DNA of 64,000 bases. Origin: Oceanococcus sp051252075. Its GTDB lineage: Bacteria; Pseudomonadota; Gammaproteobacteria; Nevskiales; Oceanococcaceae. Every line of letters starts with the position of its first letter. Position 1 is the first letter of the stretch. Of the stretch, positions 1 through 7,147 are shown piece by piece. The DNA is taken from NCBI GenBank assembly GCA_051252075.1, contig JBPOFU010000005.1, forward strand, positions 14,424 through 78,423, written 5' to 3'. The notes beneath the pieces are model-generated. The model did not search any database and was not told where the DNA came from. It saw only the letters and a list, made by a program, of their open reading frames with translations. Both the position numbers and the translations under genes were made by a program.

Positions 1-998
1 TGGCCTACGTCAATGCCGTTGGTGGCCAGGATGACGTGGTCTTTGATGGTGATTCCCAGCTTTGGGATAGCGCTGGCGTGTGCTTGGCCCGCGCTGAAGC
101 TTTCCGCGAAGGTTTGATAGATCCTGAAGAACACGGCGATTTCACCGAGCCGGCGCAAATCAATTTGTTGTATCAGGCTTTGCTGCGTTCCGTACGAGAT
201 TATGTAGGGCGCAACGGCTTTAAAACAGCGTTTGTGGGCTTGTCTGGCGGTATTGATTCCGCGGTGACGCTGGCTATCGCTGTTGATGCCTTAGGGGCGG
301 ATGGGGTTAAGGCGGTGACTATGCCTTCCCGTTACAGTGCTGATATCAGCGCCAGCGATGCTGCACAGCAAGCCGCCGCTATGGGTATCGATTTTCGAGA
401 AATTGCGATTGAGCCGGCAATGCTGGCTTATGAACAGATGCTGTCGCCGTCCTTTGCAGGATTGTCGGTCGACACCACAGAGGAAAACTTGCAGGCAAGA
501 ATTCGCGGTGGTTTGCTGATGGCCCTGGCCAATAAGTTTTCCGGCATCGTGTTAACTACAGGTAACAAGAGTGAGATGGCCGTGGGGTATTGCACCTTGT
601 ACGGTGATATGTGCGGCGGCTTTGCCCCGCTCAAAGATGTTTATAAGCTGCAAGTCTACGATTTGGCGCGTTATCGCAATACTTTGTCGCCAGTCATTCC
701 CGAGCGCGTCATTACTCGGCCTCCATCTGCAGAGTTGCGCCCCGATCAACGTGATGATGAATCATTGCCTGCTTATGAGCGCCTAGACGCAATACTCGAA
801 GCCTATATTGAGGGGGAGGCCAGTGTGGCTGAGCTCTATACGCGTGGTTTTGATCGCAAAGAAGTTGATCAGATCGTGCGTTTGGTCAGGCTTTCGGAAT
901 ACAAGCGCCGTCAAGCGGCGCCTGGTCCCAAGGTCTCTGTTTGCGCTTTTGGACGCGAGCGACGCTATCCAATTACGGCGCAATACGCCGGCTTATAA
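1..998 (+). CDS. nadE: Glutamine-dependent NAD+ synthetase, C-terminal part (left edge cut)
   Basis: This is the 3' portion of a glutamine-dependent NAD+ synthetase, which amidates deamido-NAD+ to NAD+ in the last step of NAD synthesis. The reading frame is open from base 3 with no start inside the window, so the gene begins to the left. The first residues (AYVNAVGGQDDVVFDGDS) match the end of the nitrilase-type glutaminase domain, which normally supplies ammonia. The rest is the synthetase domain, with the PP-loop SGGIDS near base 245 and a TTGNKSEMAVGY stretch near base 556. The visible part is 331 residues. It converges on bamD and a small hairpin lies in the gap. The family call is firm; nothing can be said about the missing N-terminus. 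Confidence 0.95.
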   Translation, partial: AYVNAVGGQDDVVFDGDSQLWDSAGVCLARAEAFREGLIDPEEHGDFTEPAQINLLYQALLRSVRDYVGRNGFKTAFVGLSGGIDSAVTLAIAVDALGADGVKAVTMPSRYSADISASDAAQQAAAMGIDFREIAIEPAMLAYEQMLSPSFAGLSVDTTEENLQARIRGGLLMALANKFSGIVLTTGNKSEMAVGYCTLYGDMCGGFAPLKDVYKLQVYDLARYRNTLSPVIPERVITRPPSAELRPDQRDDESLPAYERLDAILEAYIEGEASVAELYTRGFDRKEVDQIVRLVRLSEYKRRQAAPGPKVSVCAFGRERRYPITAQYAGL

Positions 999-999
999 A

Positions 1000-1017
1000 C
1001 TGTTGCCGCAGCAACAG
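1000..1017. terminator. Hairpin between convergent nadE and bamD
   Basis: A perfect 7-bp stem (CTGTTGC / GCAACAG) with a 4-base loop fills the 24-bp gap between the stop codons of nadE and bamD. It is symmetric, so it could end transcription from either side. The T-tract is poor on both strands, which keeps the confidence modest. Confidence 0.4.
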
Positions 1018-1022
1018 CTTCA

Positions 1023-1925
1023 TTAACTGGCGCTAGCTTCGTTTGCTTCCTCGGTCTGCACCGTCGGTGGTGCTGCATTTTCTGCGGGCTGCTGGGGTTT
1101 GGCTGGTTCCGCGAGCTTCATGTCTTCTGGAAAGCTTGCGAGCCGGACAGCACGAATTTCGCTGGCACGATCTTCCAAGCCTAGGCCCAGGTAGCTGCGT
1201 TCCAGCATGGCCAGTGCTTCGGGCATCACAGCACTGCCTTGGTACTTGTTGATGATGTCCTGCGCGCGGCGGCTGGTGGCTACCCAAGCTCGGCGTTTTT
1301 CGTAAAAGCGGGCAATCGACATTTCGTGTCTGGCTATGCGCTCGCGCAGATAGACCATGCGTTGGCGCGCATCCGGTGCGTAGGCGCTGGACGGAAAGCG
1401 CCGAACCAAACGGCCAAAATCATCAAACGCACGGCGGGCATTGATGGGATCGCGGGTCGAAGAATCGATGTCGAGCATGTCCAATAAATCTGTTGCGCCG
1501 CGATCGAAGTTCACTAAACCGCGCAAATAGAGGACATAGTCCAGATGTTCATGGCGCGGATTAGCGCGCATAAAACGATCTGCCGCACTCAGCGCAAGCT
1601 CGGGTGAAAAGGCTCGGTAATGGGCGTAGATGCCTTCCAAACGCCCCTGCGTTGCGAACTCAGTGAAGGGGTACAAAGCGTCTAGTCGGTCATATAGCTG
1701 TAATGCCGTCGTGTAGTCGCTGGAATTCAACGCCTCGCGCGCAGATCGGTACAGTTGTTGTGCGCTGAGTCGTGCGACCCTTTGCTCATCCAGCGCGCCA
1801 GAGCGCAGTGGATCATCACGCAAAGAGCCTGGAGAATTTGAGCCACCATCACTGGCGCAAGACGCCAGAACAAGCACAGTGCACAATGAACAGATGTGAA
1901 TAAGTCGGTGTTGCAGCCGAGACAT
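1023..1925 (-). CDS. bamD: Outer membrane protein assembly factor BamD
   Basis: BamD is an essential lipoprotein of the BAM complex, which folds beta-barrels into the outer membrane. The chosen start gives a classical lipoprotein signal (MSRLQHRLIHICSLCTVLVLASC, Cys at residue 23); a longer open frame upstream would bury that signal and run into rluD. The mature part contains TPR-like repeats typical of the family (LYRSAREALNSSDY, then ALQLYDRLDALYPF), and the protein ends in a Pro/Ala/Glu-rich tail beyond the usual core. Length is 300 residues. It is transcribed divergently from rluD with only 11 bp between start codons, the same arrangement as in E. coli, so the two must share overlapping promoter and leader sequence. 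Confidence 0.93.
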   Translation of the reverse strand: MSRLQHRLIHICSLCTVLVLASCASDGGSNSPGSLRDDPLRSGALDEQRVARLSAQQLYRSAREALNSSDYTTALQLYDRLDALYPFTEFATQGRLEGIYAHYRAFSPELALSAADRFMRANPRHEHLDYVLYLRGLVNFDRGATDLLDMLDIDSSTRDPINARRAFDDFGRLVRRFPSSAYAPDARQRMVYLRERIARHEMSIARFYEKRRAWVATSRRAQDIINKYQGSAVMPEALAMLERSYLGLGLEDRASEIRAVRLASFPEDMKLAEPAKPQQPAENAAPPTVQTEEANEASAS

Positions 1926-1936
1926 GAGATTTTCCC

Positions 1937-2908
1937 TTGAGCGAACCACGTAGTATAGCGGAGCCTGAGGCAGCGTCGGATGGCGCTGTTGAGCAGGACC
2001 CATTGCAGTTTGAAGTATCCGTCGAAAAAGACGGTACGCGTTTGGACAAGTTATTGGCCGAATTGTTGCCAGAGCATTCGCGTGCCCGCATCCAATCTTG
2101 GATTAAGCAAGGGCGCGTGCAGGTCGATGGTCAGCAGCTGCCAGCAAAGACCCGGCTGCAGTTTGGCAGCCGCATACAAATGCAGCCCGTTTTCGAGCCC
2201 GATGAGCGCCCAATGGAGCCTCAAGCCATCGATTTTGGTGTGCTTTATGAAGACGATGACATCCTCATAGTGAACAAGCCCGCGGGGCTCACGGTTCATC
2301 CCGGAGCGGGGCAGCCAGATGGCACTTTGCAAAACGGCTTGCTGCACTATCGCCCGGCACTGGCACAAGTCGCTCGCGCAGGAATCGTGCATCGCTTGGA
2401 TAAGGATACGTCGGGAGTGATGATTGTCGCCGCGACGCCGCAGGCACAAACGCAGTTGGTGCGCGATCTGCAAGAGCGCAACATCCAGCGTGAATATGTC
2501 GCTCTGGTGTGGGGCACTCCAGTCGCAGGCAGCACCATAGACCAACCCTTGGGGCGCCATCCTCGTGAGCGAATCCGTTTCTCGGTGCGGCCGGGTGGGC
2601 GCGATGCAGTGACCCACTTTCGAGTCGCAGAAAAATTCTACAAACATGCGCGCCTGCAGGTGACATTGGAAACGGGACGGACTCATCAAATTCGTGTGCA
2701 TATGCAACATCAGGGCTACCCACTCATAGGCGACCCGCTGTATGGCCGGCGTGGCGATCCTTATCGGGCCACCCTAGGTCGGCAAGCTTTGCATGCGGTT
2801 AAATTGCAGTTGACTCATCCGCGTACTGGTGAAGATCTGAGTTTTGAAGCGGCTATCCCTGCGGATATGCAGAGCGTATTGGATGAGTGGCGCAGCGAAC
2901 TGGCTTGA
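1937..2908 (+). CDS. rluD: 23S rRNA pseudouridine synthase RluD
   Basis: RluD converts uridines to pseudouridine in helix 69 of 23S rRNA, needed for normal ribosome assembly. The 323-residue protein has an N-terminal S4 RNA-binding domain (about residues 27-90, beginning TRLDKLLAELLPEHSRARIQ) and a catalytic domain with the signature HRLDKDTSGVMIVA, where the second Asp is the catalytic residue. The start is a TTG codon; no ATG or GTG in this frame precedes the S4 domain, so the unusual start is the best choice. The 3' end overlaps yfiH by 26 bp, indicating translational coupling. A large open frame on the opposite strand inside this gene is a shadow. Confidence 0.93.
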   Translation: MSEPRSIAEPEAASDGAVEQDPLQFEVSVEKDGTRLDKLLAELLPEHSRARIQSWIKQGRVQVDGQQLPAKTRLQFGSRIQMQPVFEPDERPMEPQAIDFGVLYEDDDILIVNKPAGLTVHPGAGQPDGTLQNGLLHYRPALAQVARAGIVHRLDKDTSGVMIVAATPQAQTQLVRDLQERNIQREYVALVWGTPVAGSTIDQPLGRHPRERIRFSVRPGGRDAVTHFRVAEKFYKHARLQVTLETGRTHQIRVHMQHQGYPLIGDPLYGRRGDPYRATLGRQALHAVKLQLTHPRTGEDLSFEAAIPADMQSVLDEWRSELA

Positions 2909-3632
2909 GCCGAATTGGCCCGCAATTCCTGGCGTGCGGGCCGCATTTAGCTTGCGTTACCCAGGCTGCAGCGAAGCGCCTTGGGCCGGGCTCAATTTGG
3001 GGGCTCACGTGGGTGACGATGCGCAACAAGTGCAGCGCAATAGAAAGCTTTTGGCGGATGCGCTTGGCTTGCCTGAGCGGCCACCTTGGCTAAATCAAGT
3101 GCACGGAACTCGCTTGTTAGCACACTCAGATGCCGTTGAGGGTGATGCGGCAGATGCCATTTGGACCTCACTGCCTAGGAAAGTGTGCGCGGTCATGGTT
3201 GCAGATTGTTTGCCCATTTTGCTGCGCGATCAGACTGGGCAATGTGTTGCCGCAATTCACGCAGGTTGGCGCGGCTTGGAAGAAGGGATTGTGGGGGCTG
3301 TAATCAGTGAGCTTCGGCGGCGTCATCCCGAAGCCACTTGGCAGGCTTGGTTGGGGCCGTGCATCGGTCCAAATGCCTTTGAGGTGGGGAGCGAAGTTCA
3401 GCAGGCTTTTGTGCGGCTCGATGCGCAAGCGCAAGCGCATTTTCGGCCGGCTCGAGCGGGTCATTGGCTGGCCGACCTTAGGGCCTTGGCGCAGCTGCAA
3501 TTGTGCGCAAACGGTGTCACAGATATCTGGCGCAGTGAGGCTTGTACCTTTAATAATTCGGAACAATTTTTCTCATTTCGCCGTGATTACGTTACAGGAC
3601 GCATGGCAGCCTTGATTTGGCGGGAATTTTGA
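2883..3632 (+). CDS. yfiH: YfiH/PgeF family protein (multicopper-fold nucleoside enzyme)
   Basis: This is the YfiH (PgeF, DUF152) family, described as purine nucleoside phosphorylase/adenosine deaminase-like and as a peptidoglycan-editing factor. Characteristic stretches are LNLGAHVGDD, QVHGTRL, VMVADCLPILL and HAGWRGLEEG, which carry the His/Cys metal ligands, and FFSFRRDYVTGRMAALIW at the C-terminus. The ATG at 2883 gives 249 residues, the usual family length, and starts within the end of rluD; a start further upstream would add residues with no counterpart in the family. Order rluD-yfiH is conserved in gammaproteobacteria. Exact substrate in this organism is unknown. Confidence 0.9.
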   Translation: MSGAANWLEPNWPAIPGVRAAFSLRYPGCSEAPWAGLNLGAHVGDDAQQVQRNRKLLADALGLPERPPWLNQVHGTRLLAHSDAVEGDAADAIWTSLPRKVCAVMVADCLPILLRDQTGQCVAAIHAGWRGLEEGIVGAVISELRRRHPEATWQAWLGPCIGPNAFEVGSEVQQAFVRLDAQAQAHFRPARAGHWLADLRALAQLQLCANGVTDIWRSEACTFNNSEQFFSFRRDYVTGRMAALIWREF

Positions 3633-3669
3633 AACGTCGCGGCCAGCTTGCTTGGGATTGGGGCGTCTG

Positions 3670-3699
3670 TTACAAACTCATGTTAGAAATGCATAAAAT
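3670..3699 (+). promoter_or_regulatory. Weak sigma-70-like promoter before the DUF1302 gene
   Basis: A TAAAAT box at 3694-3699 sits 18 bp downstream of TTACAA at 3670-3675, in the 133-bp gap after yfiH. The -10 box is acceptable and the -35 box poor, so this is only a candidate for the promoter of the three-gene envelope cluster. Confidence 0.3.
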
Positions 3700-3765
3700 A
3701 CGCAGTCAATGGCTGTAACGGGCCAACTCATCGTGGTGCGTGTAACAAAGTTTTGGGGAACTATT

Positions 3766-6111
3766 GTGCTGAAAAAAATCGGTCGGGGAATACCTGCCGC
3801 GGGAATAATCTTTGTCGCGGGAATGGGGGGTGCTGCGCATGCGCTGCAGTTTGAAATCGGAGACTTATATGGCTCCATGGAAAATACGTTCACACTAGGC
3901 GCGGCGTGGCGCATGGAAGAGCGCGATCCCAGCTTAATCGGCAAAATTAATTTACAGCCTGGCTTGTGTACTTTGTCGAATTACACCGACAACCCCGATT
4001 TTAGCCAAGGCGTTACTTATGCTGATGCGGCCACTTATGAAGAACGTGGTTTGATTGGCAACACCTGTAACAGCACTAGCGACCCTTCATTTAACAATGC
4101 TTATGTGAATGCGCCGGGTTCATTCAATATCAATGGGGATGACGGCAACCTGAATTTCGATCGCGGCGACATCGTGTCTGCGGCTGCAAAAATGAATACC
4201 AATCTCAAACTGAATTGGGGAATGTTTGATTTGCAAGTACGCGGTATTTGGATGTTCAACGACACCTATGTTGGCTTTGACGAAACCCACCCTGATACGA
4301 CTTTACGCAGCCCGACCTCAGCATTGGCGGACGACACGGTTGATCAATTTGGAACGCATTTCGAGTTAGAAGATGCGGTTATTTCAACTTCGATTCCGTT
4401 GTTTGATCGCGAAATCGGCATCCGTTTGGGGCGGCAAGGTTTCATCTGGGGTGAAAGCAATGCTTTGCCCTTGAACAGTATAAATACAGTGAATCCGCCG
4501 GATCAGGTGCGGCAACGGACTCCAGGCTTTGATCTATCGGAACTGTTCCAACCAGTGGGGATGTTGTACGCCGGGGTGGATTTGACCTTAAATTTGTTTG
4601 CTGAGGTCTTTTATCAGTATGAGTGGGTGCCGGTACGTGTTGATGCGCCGGGAACGTACTTCTCTGTAAGCGATATTTTGGGCGGTAGTGACGATGGCGG
4701 CCAATTCGCCATGTTGTCTTTTGGTAAAGCGCCAGAAGATCCGTATCAAATCTATTCCTCACAAGACAACGGCGAAGATCCGTTTGCTTTGGGATCCGCT
4801 GGAAGTCGTACTGTTTATCGCAAGCCCGATGTTAAGCCTAAAGATGGCGGGCAGTTTGGCTTTGCTTTGAAGTATTTTGCAGAAAACTTCAATAACGGCA
4901 CGGAAGTCGGCTTTTATTACACCAATACACACTCACGCATTCCCAGCGTGAGTTTTCAAGCAGCTCAGCCCTCCTGCGCAACAGATTCAACCAATGTGAT
5001 TGAGCTGGCTGTCGACTGCGGAGCAGGCTTGGGTGAAATCGGCACCTTGCGGTTGTCCGAGGAACCTTTGCCGGTTGATACCGTGCGGTTGTTTGCTGAG
5101 TATCCGGAAAATCGGCATATGCTCGGGGTGAGTTTTAATACCACTATTGGCGATTTTGCTTGGGCAGGGGAATACACGTTCCGCCCCAATCATCCGGTAC
5201 AAATTCACACCGTCGATTTGATTTTCGCTGCATTGCAACCCGCCTTTCCCAAACACAACATCAACGTAGGCTTGCCGGCTGATTTGAGTTTGATTGACCC
5301 AGGCGTATTGGATCAATTGGATCCACTGATCTTGCCAGCCCTACAAGGCTTGGCTGCGACGGGATTACCAGCCACGGTTTTGCCTGGGCGCCGTATGGCT
5401 GTGCCCGATTATGTGCAAACAATTTACCGCGGCGAAGAAGTAACACCGGGTATGTACATTCGTGGTTATGAAGAACTCAAACAGGGTCAATTCGTAACCT
5501 CTTTGTTACGTACCTTCGGTGCAGCGAGTAATCCGTTTGGTGCTGATCAAGTGCTCATGCTGGCGGAGTTTGGACTTACCCATATCATTGATATGCCGGG
5601 CTTGGACCAAATACAGTTTCAAGGTGGTGGCACTGATACGCACGCCAGTAGTGGTGCCGATGGCACGACCAACAGCATCTCAGATAGCGCGGCACAGACC
5701 AACGGTACGGTAACGGACGGTGATGGCGATATTCGGTGTGTGCGTCAAGCCTTCGACACTATTGGTGGGGCAGAAGCCGAACCTTGCCGGCAAAATCCTA
5801 CGGCACAGGACCCCAACGGTTTCGGAGACGAATTGTCCTACGGCATTCGCATCCTAACGCTGACCAAGTACCAAGATTTCATCATGGGCTGGAACTTCGA
5901 GCCATTAGTGGCCTTGTTCTATGACATCGAAGGTATAGCGCCAGGTTTGGGGCAGAATTTTCAAGAAGGGCGTATAACAGGACTGCTCGGTTTTCGCTTT
6001 GATTATCAGTCGCGTTGGTTTACTGAACTGCGTTACACGTATTTGGATGGCGATTTGAATCCGATTCGTGATCGCGACAATTTGATGTTTACACTGCAAT
6101 ACACATTTTAA
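3766..6111 (+). CDS. DUF1302 family outer-membrane protein
   Basis: A 781-residue exported protein of the DUF1302 family, which are predicted outer-membrane beta-barrels; some pseudomonad members have been linked to export of oxidised fatty acids. The GTG at 3766 is preferred because a GGGGAA ribosome-binding site lies 5 bp upstream and it opens directly onto a signal peptide (MLKKIGRGIPAAGIIFVAGM, cleavage after AHA near residue 26). The mature start LQFEIGDLYGSMENTFTLGAAWR and the C-terminal beta-signal-like ending (LRYTYLDG ... NLMFTLQYTF, terminal Phe) fit a barrel. It is longer than the roughly 550-650 residues I expect of the family. It leads a cluster with the YCF48-like and MMPL genes. 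Substrate is not deducible. Confidence 0.82.
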   Translation: MLKKIGRGIPAAGIIFVAGMGGAAHALQFEIGDLYGSMENTFTLGAAWRMEERDPSLIGKINLQPGLCTLSNYTDNPDFSQGVTYADAATYEERGLIGNTCNSTSDPSFNNAYVNAPGSFNINGDDGNLNFDRGDIVSAAAKMNTNLKLNWGMFDLQVRGIWMFNDTYVGFDETHPDTTLRSPTSALADDTVDQFGTHFELEDAVISTSIPLFDREIGIRLGRQGFIWGESNALPLNSINTVNPPDQVRQRTPGFDLSELFQPVGMLYAGVDLTLNLFAEVFYQYEWVPVRVDAPGTYFSVSDILGGSDDGGQFAMLSFGKAPEDPYQIYSSQDNGEDPFALGSAGSRTVYRKPDVKPKDGGQFGFALKYFAENFNNGTEVGFYYTNTHSRIPSVSFQAAQPSCATDSTNVIELAVDCGAGLGEIGTLRLSEEPLPVDTVRLFAEYPENRHMLGVSFNTTIGDFAWAGEYTFRPNHPVQIHTVDLIFAALQPAFPKHNINVGLPADLSLIDPGVLDQLDPLILPALQGLAATGLPATVLPGRRMAVPDYVQTIYRGEEVTPGMYIRGYEELKQGQFVTSLLRTFGAASNPFGADQVLMLAEFGLTHIIDMPGLDQIQFQGGGTDTHASSGADGTTNSISDSAAQTNGTVTDGDGDIRCVRQAFDTIGGAEAEPCRQNPTAQDPNGFGDELSYGIRILTLTKYQDFIMGWNFEPLVALFYDIEGIAPGLGQNFQEGRITGLLGFRFDYQSRWFTELRYTYLDGDLNPIRDRDNLMFTLQYTF

Positions 6112-6154
6112 TTTTACGGCTGCTATTAACAGCGGCCGACTGGGGAGTAATGGG

Positions 6155-7111
6155 ATGAGACCAAGTCGTATTGGGGTTTTGGTCGGGTTGATGCTGCCGC
6201 TGGTGGTGCAAGCTCAAGGCGTTGATTCCGGAGATATTTCTCCACAACCGGCTGAAATGATGCCGTTGGCCGCAGGGCATTCCATGCTTTTGGATGTCGC
6301 CGACACCGGTAAACGTTTTGTCGCAGTGGGTGAACGTGGCCATGTGATTGGATCGCTCAATGGTAGTGATTGGGTGCAAGTGCCAACGCCAGTGCGCGCT
6401 GGGCTCACAGCAGTGGAATTCGCTGACGCCGAAAATGGTTGGGCGGTTGGGCATGATGCGGTCATTATTCGCACTCGAGATGGTGGTCGCTCATGGGTGT
6501 TGCAGAATTTCCAGCCCGAATTGGAAAAACCTTTTCTCGATGTCATTTTCTTAAATTCTAGTCATGGCATGGCTGTCGGTGCGTACAGCTTGATGTATGT
6601 GACACATGATGGCGGAGATAGCTGGGAAGAGGTGGATTCACCCGTCCGTGAAGATGAATGGCACTTTAATGCCATTACCAAGCTGAACAACGGTGCTTTA
6701 TTTATTGCTGGGGAAGCGGGTACTTTGGCGATTTCCCATGACAATGGTGAGGCTTGGGAAAATCTCGAATCCCCATATTCCAGCTCCATGTTCGATGCGA
6801 CGGCAGTCGGAGAAAACGGCGTTTTGATAGTTGGTCTTCGCGGAAATGCGTTTTACACCAGTGATGTGAGTGAGCCGGATTGGCAGAAGGTTGATGTGGG
6901 TAGCGAGAGTTCCCTGATTGGCGCCGCACAACTGCCAAATGGTGAGGCGGTCATGGTGGGTATCAATGGGGTGATTTTCAAAACTTCGAATGGGGTTAGT
7001 TCTGTCGAACAGATTGAAAACTCAGCAGGTATAACTTTGGCTGGCGTTGTGCCAGTGGAAGGCGCGCTTGTAGTTGTCGGCGAAGCCGGCGCTCAAATCA
7101 TAAAAAATTAA
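6155..7111 (+). CDS. YCF48-like periplasmic beta-propeller protein
   Basis: A 318-residue secreted protein related to YCF48/HCF136, photosystem II assembly factors, here in a non-photosynthetic setting. The N-terminal signal peptide ends near VVQAQG (residues 18-23). The remainder consists of propeller blades with repeated sialidase/BNR-like elements: DGGRSWVLQ, DGGDSWEEV and DNGEAWENL, each followed by a GWAVG or GMAVG type strand. Homologues sit between DUF1302 and MMPL genes in many proteobacteria, so a chaperone or adaptor role in the same envelope machine is a reasonable inference. The start ATG has a GGGGAG-type site upstream (tggggagtaatggg). No enzyme active site is visible. Confidence 0.82.
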   Translation: MRPSRIGVLVGLMLPLVVQAQGVDSGDISPQPAEMMPLAAGHSMLLDVADTGKRFVAVGERGHVIGSLNGSDWVQVPTPVRAGLTAVEFADAENGWAVGHDAVIIRTRDGGRSWVLQNFQPELEKPFLDVIFLNSSHGMAVGAYSLMYVTHDGGDSWEEVDSPVREDEWHFNAITKLNNGALFIAGEAGTLAISHDNGEAWENLESPYSSSMFDATAVGENGVLIVGLRGNAFYTSDVSEPDWQKVDVGSESSLIGAAQLPNGEAVMVGINGVIFKTSNGVSSVEQIENSAGITLAGVVPVEGALVVVGEAGAQIIKN

Positions 7112-7147
7112 ATGGGGAGCAGCGCCTGACAAAGGTGTAGAAAAAAC

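Noticed and set aside
2051..2710. 219-codon open frame antisense to rluD
   Set aside because: It lies wholly inside rluD and has no recognisable domain; codon pattern follows the rluD frame.
2844..2882. Earlier ATG for yfiH inside rluD
   Set aside because: It adds 13 residues with no counterpart in the family; the ATG at 2883 gives the normal length.
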